From: Gammaproteobacteria bacterium
Lineage (GTDB): Bacteria; Pseudomonadota; Gammaproteobacteria; Burkholderiales; Gallionellaceae
Direction: 5' to 3'
DNA length: 64,000 nucleotides
Assembly (NCBI GenBank): GCA_018813765.1
Contig: JAHJBC010000013.1
Coordinates: 62,001-126,000, forward strand
The translations under genes and the position numbers were made by a program. Each line of letters starts with the position of its first letter. The first letter of the stretch is position 1. Below the pieces are notes generated by a model. That model was not told the DNA's origin. It ran no database searches and worked only from the letters and a program-made list of their open reading frames with translations. Below are positions 35,252-44,315 of the stretch, piece after piece.

Positions 35252-37101
35252 TGTACCCGCTACTGCAAACTATCGACAGCCCCGACGACCTGCGCAAACT
35301 GGAGCGCGAGCAATTGCCGCAACTGGCAGACGAATTGCGCGCCTTCATGATCGAGTCGGTGAGCAAGACCGGCGGGCACCTGTCTTCCAATCTCGGTACG
35401 GTCGAACTCAGCATCGCGCTGCATTACATCTTCGACACGCCGGAAGACCGGCTGGTATGGGATGTGGGCCACCAGACCTACGCTCACAAGATACTGACCG
35501 GACGCCGCGAGGCGATGAGCGGGCTGCGCATGGCGCACGGTATCTCCGGCTTTCCCAAGCGCAACGAGAGCAAATACGACGCCTTCGGCACCGGCCATTC
35601 CAGCACCTCGATCTCGGCCGCACTGGGCATGGCGGTGGCGGCGCAACTGTCGGGCAGGGACAGCCGTTCCGTGGCCATCATCGGCGACGGCGCGCTGACC
35701 GGCGGCATGGCGTTCGAGGCGCTCAACAACGCGGGCGCGATGAATGCGAACCTGCTGGTCATCCTCAACGACAACGACATGTCGATCTCGCGCCCGGTCG
35801 GCGCGCTCAACAACTATCTGGCCAAACTGATGTCGGGCCGTTTCTACGCGGCGATGCGGCGCGGCAGCGAGAAGATGCTCAAAGGCATGCCGCCGGTGCT
35901 GGAGTTCGCCAAGCGCGCTGAGGAGCACTTCAAGGGCATGGTCATACCGGGCACGCTGTTCGAGGAGTTCGGCTTCAACTACATCGGTCCCATCGACGGC
36001 CACGATCTGGACACACTGGTCGACACCCTGGGCAATATCCGCAAGCTGGAAGGCCCGCAGTTCCTGCACATCGTCACGCAAAAGGGCAAGGGCTATGCTC
36101 ATGCCGAAGACGATTGCGTGCTGTACCACGGCGTCGGCAAGTTCGACCCCGACCACGGCATCAAGCCGAAGGTGGATAGCAAGCCGAGTTACACGCAGGT
36201 ATTCGGCGACTGGCTGTGCGACATGGCGGCAGCGGACGAGCGACTGGTCGGCATCACCCCGGCGATGTGCGAAGGGTCGGGCATGGTCGAATTCGCCGAG
36301 AAATACAAGGAGCGCTATTTCGATGTCGGCATCGCCGAGCAGCATGCACTCACCTTTGCGGCCGGCATGGCCTGCGACGGAATGAAGCCGGTAGTGGCGA
36401 TCTACTCGACCTTTTTGCAGCGCGGCTACGACCAGCTCATCCACGATGTCGCCATTCAGAATCTTCCGGTGGTATTGGCCATCGACCGCGGCGGTCTGGT
36501 CGGCGCGGACGGCGCGACCCACGCAGGCAGTTTCGATCTTTCCTATTTGCGCTGCGTGCCCAACATGACGGTGATGACACCGGCGGACGAGAACGAATGC
36601 AGGCAGATGCTCTCCACTGCGTTCCAGCTCGGCACGCCGAGTGCGGTGCGCTATCCGCGCGGCACCGGCCCCGGCGTGGCAATACAACCGAGTCTGCAGG
36701 CATTGCCGGTAGGCAAAGGCGAAGTGCGGCGTAAGGGGCGCAATGTCGCCATCCTCGCGTTTGGCTCCATGCTGGCGCCCGCGCTGCAGGCCGCAGATCA
36801 GCTCGATGCCACGGTCGCCAATATGCGCTTCGTCAAACCGCTGGATGAGGAATTGGTGCTGAAACTTGCACGCGAACATGCGCTGCTGGTCACGGTGGAA
36901 GAAAATGTCGTGCAAGGCGGCGCGGGCAGCGCGGTGGCGGAATGTCTGGCGCAACAAGGCATCGCCATTTCGATGCTGCATCTGGGGTTGCCGGATCAAT
37001 TCCTGGAACAGGGTGATCCCGTGCAGATGTTGGCCGATTGCGGACTGGATGCGGTCGGGCTGGTGCGGGCGATAGACGCTGCGCTGGCAAGGAAGGCGTG
37101 A
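35251..37101 (+). CDS. dxs: 1-deoxy-D-xylulose-5-phosphate synthase
   Basis: TPP-dependent first enzyme of the MEP isoprenoid pathway, joining pyruvate and glyceraldehyde 3-phosphate. The 616-residue length is standard. Motifs: [13 protein letters not shown], the TPP site [18 protein letters not shown]...[24 protein letters not shown] with the catalytic Glu, and [15 protein letters not shown]. The ATG at 35251 overlaps the ispA stop (TGATG); a TTG three bases earlier is less likely. Together with ispA it supplies precursors for quinones and undecaprenyl phosphate. Confidence 0.97.
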   Translation: MYPLLQTIDSPDDLRKLEREQLPQLADELRAFMIESVSKTGGHLSSNLGTVELSIALHYIFDTPEDRLVWDVGHQTYAHKILTGRREAMSGLRMAHGISGFPKRNESKYDAFGTGHSSTSISAALGMAVAAQLSGRDSRSVAIIGDGALTGGMAFEALNNAGAMNANLLVILNDNDMSISRPVGALNNYLAKLMSGRFYAAMRRGSEKMLKGMPPVLEFAKRAEEHFKGMVIPGTLFEEFGFNYIGPIDGHDLDTLVDTLGNIRKLEGPQFLHIVTQKGKGYAHAEDDCVLYHGVGKFDPDHGIKPKVDSKPSYTQVFGDWLCDMAAADERLVGITPAMCEGSGMVEFAEKYKERYFDVGIAEQHALTFAAGMACDGMKPVVAIYSTFLQRGYDQLIHDVAIQNLPVVLAIDRGGLVGADGATHAGSFDLSYLRCVPNMTVMTPADENECRQMLSTAFQLGTPSAVRYPRGTGPGVAIQPSLQALPVGKGEVRRKGRNVAILAFGSMLAPALQAADQLDATVANMRFVKPLDEELVLKLAREHALLVTVEENVVQGGAGSAVAECLAQQGIAISMLHLGLPDQFLEQGDPVQMLADCGLDAVGLVRAIDAALARKA

Positions 37102-37117
37102 CCCCGAAGGGTTGGCG

Positions 37118-39487
37118 ATGATGCGGAAGCAGTTACGGTGGCTGGCGATTTGCGCGCTGTTGGCAGCGAGCCCGGCCTTCGCTCTGGACAAGGTTTCGCT
37201 GCAACTCAAGTGGACCCACGCCTTTCAGTTCGCCGGATATTACGCGGCGCTGCAACAGGGCTACTACCGCGATGCGGGACTGGATGTGAATATCGTCGAG
37301 GCCTCGCCCGCCACCCACCCGGTGGACGAGGTACTTCAGGGCAGGGCGCAATACGGGGTGGGCACCAGCAGCCTGTTGCTCGAACGCGCGGCGGGCAAGC
37401 CGGTGGTGGCACTGGCCGTGGTGTTCCAGCAGTCTCCCTACGAAATTTACGCAGCGCCGCAAATTCACAATCTGCGCGACCTGATCGGCAAGCGTCTGAT
37501 GGCGGAGCCGCAATCGGACGAGTTGCTCGCCTACCTGAAGAAAGAAGGCATCCCGATCGACAGTATCAAGCTGATTCCGCATAGCTTCGATGCGAATGGC
37601 CTGATCAGGGGCGATGCCGAGGCGATCACGGGCTACATCTCCGACGAGCCTTTCTACTTCAGCCGGGCGCACTATTCCTACCAGACATTCAGCCCGCGTT
37701 CCGTGGGCATCGACTTCTACGGCGACAATCTGTTCACTTCGGAAAAGGAATTGCACGAACATCCCGCGCGGGTGAAGGCTTTTCGCGCGGCCAGCCTGCG
37801 CGGCTGGCAATATGCCAAGGAACACCCGCATGAAGTGATCGACCTGATCCTGGCGAAATACACCAAGATCCACAAACGGGACTACCTTGATTTCGAATCG
37901 CACCAAATGGTGCCCCTGTTGCAGCCCAACCTCATCGCCATCGGCTACATGAACCCAGAGCGTTGGCAGAACATCGCTGATACTTATGCCGATCTCGGCC
38001 TGATGCCGCCCGGCTATTCGCTTGCGGGCTTCCTGTACGACGATACAGAGCCTGACCTGACCTGGGTTTATCGCGGTTTGGCTATCACTCTGCTGGCGAT
38101 CAGTCTTATCGTGATCGTGACGCTGTATGTCCTGAGCATCAATCGCAAGCTGCGCATCAGCCAGCAGGAGTTGTCGAAAAGTGAAAAGCATTACCGCCTG
38201 CTGGTTGAGAATATGCGCGACGTGGTGTGGATACTGGATCCCGTCACCTTGCGCTTCCGCTATGTCAGTCCGACGGTCGAGGGCTTGCGTGGTTTTACGG
38301 CAGAGGAAGTGATGCGCGAGCCGCTGGATGCCGCTCTCTCTCCTGAATATGCCGCACAACTCAAGCTCCAGATACAGCGCAATGTGGCCGAATTCATATC
38401 CGGCAACGCCCCCGACCAGGTTTATGTCGAGGAAATATGCCAGCCGCGCAAGGATGGTTCCTGGGTGTGGACCGAAGCAATCGCCAAATATTATCGCAAC
38501 GAGGAGACCGGCCAAGTCGAAATACACGGCGTGACGCGCGATATTTCAGAGCGCAAGCAGCAGCAAGAGGCGCTGAAAGAATCCGAAACAAAACTGCGTG
38601 CGCTGTACGAATCCACCAGCGATGCCGTCATGCTGCTGGACGAAAAAGGCTTCTCCGATTGCAATCCGGCGACATTGGCGATGTTCGGCTGTGCCTCGAA
38701 AGAAGAATTCTGTACGAAGCATCCGGCCGACCTGTCGCCGTCCGAGCAGCCCGGCGGCGCGAGTTCAAGGATGCTGGCGGACCAACGGATAGCCGATGCC
38801 ATCAGGAATGGCAGCCAGCATTTCGAGTGGGTGCATAGGCGCATCGACACCGGCCTGCCGTTCCCGGCGGACGTACTGCTCAATGCCATGAACATCAAAG
38901 GCCGAATGGTGCTGCAAGCGGTGGTGCGCAACATCACCGAACGCAAGCAGGCGGAAGATAAGATCAAGCACCTGGCTTTCTATGACACATTGACCGGTCT
39001 GCCCAACCGCATGCTGCTTAATGATCGTTTGCAACAGGCTTTGGTGGCAGCCAAGCGGGAAGGTCGCCGGGGCGGGTTGATGTTTGTCGACCTTGACCGG
39101 TTCAAACAAGTCAACGACACGCTTGGTCATGATGTCGGCGACGAGTTGTTGCAACAGGCGGCGGCGCGTATGCAGGGCTGCGTGCGCGCATCGGACACCG
39201 TGGCGCGTATCGGCGGGGACGAATTCATCGTGCTGTTGCGCGTCATGGAGACCGCACAGGATGCCATCAACGTCGCCGAAATAATCCGCGCCGTATTGCG
39301 TCTGCCTTTTGAATTGGCCGGGCAGCAGTTGGAAATCTCTTGCAGCATCGGCATCGCGCTCTATCCTGAGCATGGCAACGATGCGGTCGAACTCTCCAAA
39401 CATGCCGACATCGCCATGTACCGCGCCAAAGATGGCGGACGCGACAGCGTGTGTTTGTATGAAGACCTTGCAAATCCTAATGTCTAA
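37118..39487 (+). CDS. Diguanylate cyclase with periplasmic NMT1/THI5-like sensor and two PAS domains
   Basis: A 789-residue membrane signalling protein. Order: signal peptide (1-22), an ABC-type substrate-binding domain of the NMT1/THI5 kind (about 23-300: VSLQLKWTHAFQFAGYYAALQQGYYRDAGLDVNIVE), a membrane helix at about 322-345, two PAS domains (~355-475, ~490-605) and a GGDEF domain (~615-780). The GGDEF active site is intact (RIGGDEFIVLL), with an inhibitory I-site RASD five residues before it. It would make cyclic di-GMP in response to a periplasmic small molecule. It starts 16 bases after dxs, with GAAGGG before ATG 37118. Confidence 0.9.
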   Translation: MMRKQLRWLAICALLAASPAFALDKVSLQLKWTHAFQFAGYYAALQQGYYRDAGLDVNIVEASPATHPVDEVLQGRAQYGVGTSSLLLERAAGKPVVALAVVFQQSPYEIYAAPQIHNLRDLIGKRLMAEPQSDELLAYLKKEGIPIDSIKLIPHSFDANGLIRGDAEAITGYISDEPFYFSRAHYSYQTFSPRSVGIDFYGDNLFTSEKELHEHPARVKAFRAASLRGWQYAKEHPHEVIDLILAKYTKIHKRDYLDFESHQMVPLLQPNLIAIGYMNPERWQNIADTYADLGLMPPGYSLAGFLYDDTEPDLTWVYRGLAITLLAISLIVIVTLYVLSINRKLRISQQELSKSEKHYRLLVENMRDVVWILDPVTLRFRYVSPTVEGLRGFTAEEVMREPLDAALSPEYAAQLKLQIQRNVAEFISGNAPDQVYVEEICQPRKDGSWVWTEAIAKYYRNEETGQVEIHGVTRDISERKQQQEALKESETKLRALYESTSDAVMLLDEKGFSDCNPATLAMFGCASKEEFCTKHPADLSPSEQPGGASSRMLADQRIADAIRNGSQHFEWVHRRIDTGLPFPADVLLNAMNIKGRMVLQAVVRNITERKQAEDKIKHLAFYDTLTGLPNRMLLNDRLQQALVAAKREGRRGGLMFVDLDRFKQVNDTLGHDVGDELLQQAAARMQGCVRASDTVARIGGDEFIVLLRVMETAQDAINVAEIIRAVLRLPFELAGQQLEISCSIGIALYPEHGNDAVELSKHADIAMYRAKDGGRDSVCLYEDLANPNV

Positions 39488-39490
39488 TGT

Positions 39491-39521
39491 TTGATTAAAT
39501 TTATCGGACAGGCGATATAAT
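39491..39521 (+). promoter_or_regulatory. Predicted promoter for folE2
   Basis: TATAAT at 39516-39521 is a perfect -10 hexamer; TTGATT at 39491-39496 is the best -35 but with a long 19-base spacer. The leader to the folE2 ATG is about 25 bases. Confidence 0.55.
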
Positions 39522-39553
39522 TGTTCCAGTTGAAGATTATTTGAAAGTCCATT

Positions 39554-40345
39554 ATGAATCTCCCCATCGCAGATGTACAAAGCAGTGCCGACACCCGCCA
39601 ACTGGCGATCAACAAGGTCGGCATCAAGAGCATCCGTCATCCTATCCAGGTCAAGGACAAGAGTCTGGGCGTGCAGCACACCATCGCCACCTTCAACATG
39701 TACGTGCACCTGCCGCACAACTTCAAGGGCACGCACATGTCACGTTTCGTGCAGATATTGAACCAGCACGGCCGCGAGATATCGGTGGAATCGTTCGAGA
39801 GCATCCTGCGCGAGATGGTGGAGAAGCTGGAAGCGAAATCCGGCTACATCGAGATGTCCTTCCCTTATTTCGTCAACAAGACCGCGCCGGTTTCGGGCGT
39901 GCAGAGCCTGCTGGATTACGACGTCACCTTCACCGGCGAGATCGAGAATGGCGCTTACCGCTTCACCATGAAGGTGTTGATCCCGGTGACCAGCCTGTGT
40001 CCGTGCTCCAAGGAGATCTCCGACCGCGGCGCGCACAACCAGCGCTCGCACGTCACCCTCACCGTGCGTACCCGCAGCTCGGTGTGGATCGAGGAAGTGG
40101 TGCGCTTCGCCGAGGACCATGCATCGAGCGAGCTGTACGGCTTGCTCAAGCGGCCGGACGAGAAGTTCGTCACCGAGCATGCCTATGACAATCCCAAGTT
40201 CGTCGAGGATATGGTGCGCGACGTGGCGGCGGTGCTGAACGCCGATGAGCGCATCGAGGCTTACACCGTCGAATCGGAGAACTTCGAGTCGATACACAAT
40301 CATTCGGCGTACGCTCTGATCGAGCGGGACAAAACAAAGGCCTGA
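39554..40345 (+). CDS. folE2: GTP cyclohydrolase FolE2 (type IB)
   Basis: A 263-residue cyclohydrolase converting GTP to 7,8-dihydroneopterin triphosphate, the entry to folate and queuosine-type pathways. Typical segments: [10 protein letters not shown], the metal-site Cys in [24 protein letters not shown] (Cys149/Cys151) and [15 protein letters not shown] near the C terminus (Glu and His residues of the active site). FolE2 can use metals other than zinc and in some bacteria substitutes for FolE1 under zinc limitation; no Zur box was identified here. Length is normal. Confidence 0.95.
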   Translation: MNLPIADVQSSADTRQLAINKVGIKSIRHPIQVKDKSLGVQHTIATFNMYVHLPHNFKGTHMSRFVQILNQHGREISVESFESILREMVEKLEAKSGYIEMSFPYFVNKTAPVSGVQSLLDYDVTFTGEIENGAYRFTMKVLIPVTSLCPCSKEISDRGAHNQRSHVTLTVRTRSSVWIEEVVRFAEDHASSELYGLLKRPDEKFVTEHAYDNPKFVEDMVRDVAAVLNADERIEAYTVESENFESIHNHSAYALIERDKTKA

Positions 40346-40369
40346 GTGCCGGAAAAACTCAGCACTGAA

Positions 40370-41086
40370 ATGAACCCCGTCGCCATCTTCCGCCACTCCC
40401 ACACCGAAGGCGCCGGCCACTTCGCGTTGTTTCTCAACCAGCAAAACATCCCCTGGCAGATGATCCACGTCGACCTTGGCGAAGCCGTGCCGTCCGATGC
40501 GGCTGCCTTCAGCGGGCTGGTGTTCATGGGCGGGCCGATGAGCGTGAACGACGACCTGCCGTGGATACCGAAGGTGCTGGCGCTGATCCGCGATGCCTAC
40601 GCGAAGGACATTCCACTGCTCGGCCATTGCCTTGGTGGGCAACTCATGTCCAAGTCGCTGGGCGGTGTGGTGACGAAGAATCCGATCAAGGAGCTGGGCT
40701 GGGGCAAAGTGAACGTGGCCGACAATGCCACGGCGCACGAATGGTTCGGCGACATCAGGCAATTCGATTCATTCCACTGGCATGGCGAAACCTTCAGCCT
40801 GCCGCAGGATTCGGTGCATCTGCTGTCCAGCGCGCATTGCGCCAACCAGGCCTGGGCCATCGGCAAACATCTGGCCATGCAATGCCATGTCGAGATGACC
40901 GAACAGATGATCCGCGACTGGTGCCGCGTCGGCGCCGACGAGATCGCTACCAACCTCAACAGTCCCGCCGTGCAAACGGCCGAGACCATGCAGGCGCAGA
41001 TGTCCGAAAAACTTCCGCATCTCCACAAAGTGGCCGAGCAACTCTACCGGCACTGGCTGCATGGCATCGGGGCCGGAACGCGCTAG
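40370..41086 (+). CDS. Class I glutamine amidotransferase-like protein
   Basis: A 238-residue single-domain amidotransferase. The catalytic triad is visible: Cys in [11 protein letters not shown] (nucleophile elbow), and the His-x-Glu region [10 protein letters not shown] near residue 140. The family resembles GMP synthase-type GATase proteins (YfeJ/GuaA-N-like) whose acceptor is unknown. ATG 40370 ([10 protein letters not shown]) is preferred because relatives begin there; GTG 40346, directly after the folE2 stop and preceded by AAAGG, is an alternative adding eight residues. No synthetase partner is adjacent. Confidence 0.87.
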   Translation: MNPVAIFRHSHTEGAGHFALFLNQQNIPWQMIHVDLGEAVPSDAAAFSGLVFMGGPMSVNDDLPWIPKVLALIRDAYAKDIPLLGHCLGGQLMSKSLGGVVTKNPIKELGWGKVNVADNATAHEWFGDIRQFDSFHWHGETFSLPQDSVHLLSSAHCANQAWAIGKHLAMQCHVEMTEQMIRDWCRVGADEIATNLNSPAVQTAETMQAQMSEKLPHLHKVAEQLYRHWLHGIGAGTR

Positions 41087-41094
41087 AATGCGCC

Positions 41095-41418
41095 ATGGCC
41101 TTCGTCGTCGCTGAAAACTGTATCCGCTGCAAATACACCGACTGTGTCGAAGTGTGTCCGGTGGACTGCTTTCGCGAGGGCGAGAACTTCCTGGTGATCG
41201 ATCCGGACGAATGCATTGACTGCGCCTTGTGCGTGCCGGAATGTCCGGCGGGGGCGATCTACGCGGAAGACGATGTGCCGGAAGGGCAGAAGATGTATAT
41301 CGCATTGAATGCCGAACTCGCCAGGCTCTGGAAGCCCATCGTCGAAAAGAAAGACGCGCCTGCCGATGCTGACGAATGGCTCAATGTGAAAGACAAGCTT
41401 CAGTATCTCAAGCGGTGA
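41095..41418 (+). CDS. fdxA: Ferredoxin with [3Fe-4S] and [4Fe-4S] clusters (FdxA type)
   Basis: A 107-residue 7Fe ferredoxin: [44 protein letters not shown], then [18 protein letters not shown], giving the two Cys sets of the family. The long C-terminal tail (~65-107) is typical of FdxA. It carries electrons at low potential in the cytoplasm; the partner is not evident. Its stop overlaps the GTG of addB by 4 bases (GTGA). Confidence 0.94.
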   Translation: MAFVVAENCIRCKYTDCVEVCPVDCFREGENFLVIDPDECIDCALCVPECPAGAIYAEDDVPEGQKMYIALNAELARLWKPIVEKKDAPADADEWLNVKDKLQYLKR

Positions 41419-44147
41419 GTCAGGCAAGCGCCCAATTCGACCGCGTCGCCCAGCGCATCCTTGCTGCGCATCCCGCGCCCGCCCTGCGCGGCATCACCAT
41501 CCTCCTGCCCAACATGCACGTTGCCCAGCCGCTGGCGCGGGCACTGATGCACGTTGCCCAAACGCCTGCCATTTTGCTGCCGCAGATGGCGACCTTGAAC
41601 GAATGGGCGCAAAGCGTTGCGCTTGATGGCGCAGTCGCCACCGACAGCCAGCGTAGCGCCTTGCTCTACCAGCAACTGCGCAAGCTGCAATGGTTCGAGA
41701 ACGCCGAGCTGTGGAGCATGACGCAGGAACTGCTCAAGCTGTTTGATCAACTCACCCATTCCCTGCGCGAATTGCCGGGCGATGCCGAATCTTTCGCCGC
41801 TGTCGTGCAAAAGGCCTACCAGGCCAGGCAGAACACCACGCTGCAACTGGAAGCGCGGCTGGTGTTCGAGCTATGGCATGCGATGCAGGAAGGGGCGGAG
41901 CTGGATGCCGCGCGCGCCTATCAGCAAAGGTTGGCAAAGCTGGCGCAGCAGGCGGATCGGCCGCTGTATGTATTGCGTGCCTCGGAGTGGGATGCGGTCG
42001 AGCAGCGCTTCCTCGATGAATATGAACAGCGGGCGGTGGTGAAGGTGTTTGACCTGCGCGAGATGGGGCAAAGCCCGTTCCTTCCCCCTTGCAGGGGGAA
42101 GAGTAGGATGGGGGTAGAGTCGGATTCATCCACGGTTTCTACCCCCACCCCAGCCCTCCCCCTGCAAGGGGGAGGGGGCCTGAAATTCTTCGCCGCCACC
42201 TCTCTGGAGCAAGAAGCCAGAGCCGCCGCCATGCAAGTACGCCTCTGGCTGCAACAGGGGAAACAGAATATCGCCATCGTCGCGCAAGATCGCGTAGCGG
42301 CGCGCCGTTTGCGTGCCCTGCTGGAACGCGCCGAAGTGCTGGTGGCGGACGAGACCGGCTGGACGTTTGCCACACTGTCGGTCAGCAGCGTGCTGGATCG
42401 CTGGCTTACCGCGCTGCAAAGCGACTTCTACCATCACGATCTGCTCGACCTGCTCAAGTCGCCGTTCATCTTCGCCGACATGGCGGCGGGCGAGCGCAAG
42501 TCCGCCGTGTATCAACTCGAACAACTGCTGCGTCAACAGGGTGTGGTTGCCGGGCTGGAAAAATTCAGCATGCTGACCGAGCATGAAGTGCTTCTGCATC
42601 AACCGCTGGCGCGTCTGCGCCAGGCGGCGGCCTTGCTGGAACAGGGCAAGAAAAAAACGCTGGCGGAATGGCTGGTGGCGTTGCAGCAGAGTCTGGAAGT
42701 GCTGGGCATAGCCAAGGGCTTGCAGCAGGACGAGGCGGGGCAGCAGTTGCTGCGCGCGCTAGAAACCTGGCAGCAGGAACTGCACGGTGACGACGGCCGT
42801 TACCGTTTCGCCGAATGGCGGCGCTGGTTGGCGCAGCAACTGGACATCGAGACCTTTCGCGACAGCAGCATCGACAGCCCGGTGTGTTTCACCCACCTGG
42901 CGGCCACGCGCTGGCGTGCCTTTGATGCGGTGTTGTTGTTGGGCTGCGATGCCGACCATCTGCCGAGTGCGGGCGACGGCGGGCGCTGGTTCAACGATGC
43001 GGTGCGCGCAGCACTGAACCTGCCCACGCGCGCTTTCCACGCGCAAAGGCAACATGACGACTTGCGCGCCTTGCTGGCGATGAACGACACCGTGCTGGTC
43101 ACCTGGCAAAAAGACAAGGACGGCGAAGCGCGGCTGTTGAGTCCGTTCTTGCAGTTGCTGCACGACGAACTCACTGCGGCGTCCTTACTCCTTCCCCCAT
43201 GCAGGGGGAAGGCTGGGATGGGGGTAGAAGCTGGGGTACAGAACGACTCTACCCCCACCCTATCCCTCCCCCTGCAAGGGGGAGGGGATGAGGGGGAGTT
43301 GCTGGCCTTGCTGGAATTGGAAGATGCGCAGAGTGTGGCATTGCCGTTGGCGACACAACCCGCGCCTGCCGTGGCGGCCGCGTCGGTTCCCGCGAGCGTT
43401 TCCATCAGCGGCTACAACTCGCTGGTCGCCTGCCCCTACCAGTTCTATGCGCGACACATCCTGAAACTCAACGAACTCGACGAAGTGCCCGAGGCCATCG
43501 AGAAACGAGACTACGGCGAGCGCGTGCACGGCATCCTGCAACGCTTCCACGAGCAGTACCCGGTGGTGAGCGGGAATGACAGGATCGAAATGGAAACTGC
43601 CCTGCGCCGCATCAGCGAAGAGTTGTTCGCCGATCTGCTGGCGCAGGATTTCGCCGCGCGCGCCTGGCTGGCGCGCTGGTACAAATCTTTGCCTGCGTAT
43701 CTGGAATGGCAGACGGAAGCCGAGGTCGAAGGCTGGCGCTATGCCGAGGCCGAGAGCAAGTTCGACTGGCAACTGGAAGGTGTTCGCTTGCGCGGACGCA
43801 TCGACCGGCTGGATGTGCGCGGCGATGAAAAAATGGTGCTGGACTACAAGACGCAGAACGAGCAACTGCTGCGCAACAAATTGAAAGAGCCGGGCGAAGA
43901 TGTGCAACTCGCGTGCTATGCCTATGCGCATGAAGCGGCGGTTGCGGCGTTCGTCAGCATCGATGATGGCAAGGTGAAACTGATCACCCCCAAGGACGAT
44001 GTGCCGCTGCTGGCGCAGCTCAATGTTGAGCGTCTGGAAAATGTGATGGCTGAGATGCGGAGCGGGGCGGGGTTGCCTGCGAACGGGATCGATCAGGCTT
44101 GTATGCACTGTGAGATCAGAGGCGTGTGCAGGAAAGGGGAGTGGTGA
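41415..44147 (+). CDS. addB: AddB-like nuclease subunit with two in-frame repeat insertions
   Basis: A 910-residue protein starting at GTG 41415. It has a degenerate helicase-like N-terminal part ([19 protein letters not shown], no Walker A lysine motif seen) and a C-terminal PD-(D/E)XK nuclease with [11 protein letters not shown]...MVLDYKTQ. Cysteines in [14 protein letters not shown] and [10 protein letters not shown] form the iron-sulfur staple of AddB nucleases. With AddA it would process double-strand breaks to chi-like sites, replacing RecBCD. Residues ~222-256 and ~592-628 are low-complexity (LPPCRGK...LPLQGGG) and come from two copies of a ~100-bp palindrome, both in frame. Confidence 0.87.
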   Translation: MSQASAQFDRVAQRILAAHPAPALRGITILLPNMHVAQPLARALMHVAQTPAILLPQMATLNEWAQSVALDGAVATDSQRSALLYQQLRKLQWFENAELWSMTQELLKLFDQLTHSLRELPGDAESFAAVVQKAYQARQNTTLQLEARLVFELWHAMQEGAELDAARAYQQRLAKLAQQADRPLYVLRASEWDAVEQRFLDEYEQRAVVKVFDLREMGQSPFLPPCRGKSRMGVESDSSTVSTPTPALPLQGGGGLKFFAATSLEQEARAAAMQVRLWLQQGKQNIAIVAQDRVAARRLRALLERAEVLVADETGWTFATLSVSSVLDRWLTALQSDFYHHDLLDLLKSPFIFADMAAGERKSAVYQLEQLLRQQGVVAGLEKFSMLTEHEVLLHQPLARLRQAAALLEQGKKKTLAEWLVALQQSLEVLGIAKGLQQDEAGQQLLRALETWQQELHGDDGRYRFAEWRRWLAQQLDIETFRDSSIDSPVCFTHLAATRWRAFDAVLLLGCDADHLPSAGDGGRWFNDAVRAALNLPTRAFHAQRQHDDLRALLAMNDTVLVTWQKDKDGEARLLSPFLQLLHDELTAASLLLPPCRGKAGMGVEAGVQNDSTPTLSLPLQGGGDEGELLALLELEDAQSVALPLATQPAPAVAAASVPASVSISGYNSLVACPYQFYARHILKLNELDEVPEAIEKRDYGERVHGILQRFHEQYPVVSGNDRIEMETALRRISEELFADLLAQDFAARAWLARWYKSLPAYLEWQTEAEVEGWRYAEAESKFDWQLEGVRLRGRIDRLDVRGDEKMVLDYKTQNEQLLRNKLKEPGEDVQLACYAYAHEAAVAAFVSIDDGKVKLITPKDDVPLLAQLNVERLENVMAEMRSGAGLPANGIDQACMHCEIRGVCRKGEW
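42080..42178. repeat. C-rich palindromic repeat inside addB, copy 1
   Basis: About 99 bp: hairpin CTTCCCCCTTGCAGGGGGAAG, then a middle segment with GGGGGTAGA...TCTACCCCC, then hairpin CCTCCCCCTGCAAGGGGGAGG. The halves are reverse complements of each other with some changes. It keeps the reading frame of addB. Confidence 0.9.
43190..43298. repeat. C-rich palindromic repeat inside addB, copy 2
   Basis: Same architecture and about the same length as the copy at 42080: CTTCCCCCATGCAGGGGGAAG, GGGGGTAGA...TCTACCCCC, CCTCCCCCTGCAAGGGGGAGG. Again in frame. The two copies differ mainly in the central loop. Confidence 0.9.
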
Positions 44148-44173
44148 TGCTCGTGCAAGCTGCGCAACCTTAT

Positions 44174-44299
44174 CGTCATTCCGGCGCAGGCCGGAATCCA
44201 GTCAATCGACAAATCCGCACAGCGGACAAAGCCATGGAGCAGTCTCGCTTCGCGAGAATTACTCTATTTTACTGGATTCCGGCCTGCGCCGGAATGACG
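44174..44299. repeat. GTCATTCCGG palindromic repeat between addB and addA
   Basis: A 126-bp unit with ends CGTCATTCCGGCG... and ...CGCCGGAATGACG. Its interior contains GCGGACAAAGCCAT, similar to GCGGACAAAACCAA in the copy at 6735-6848, and a separate hairpin CTCGCTTCGCGAG. It occupies nearly all of the 168-base gap between addB and addA. Confidence 0.9.
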
Positions 44300-44315
44300 G
44301 GATTGGAGAGGGTGG

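Noticed and set aside
41080-41095. TAGAAT before fdxA as a promoter
   Set aside because: It overlaps the stop of the preceding gene, has no -35 at the right distance and would place the start site at the ATG.
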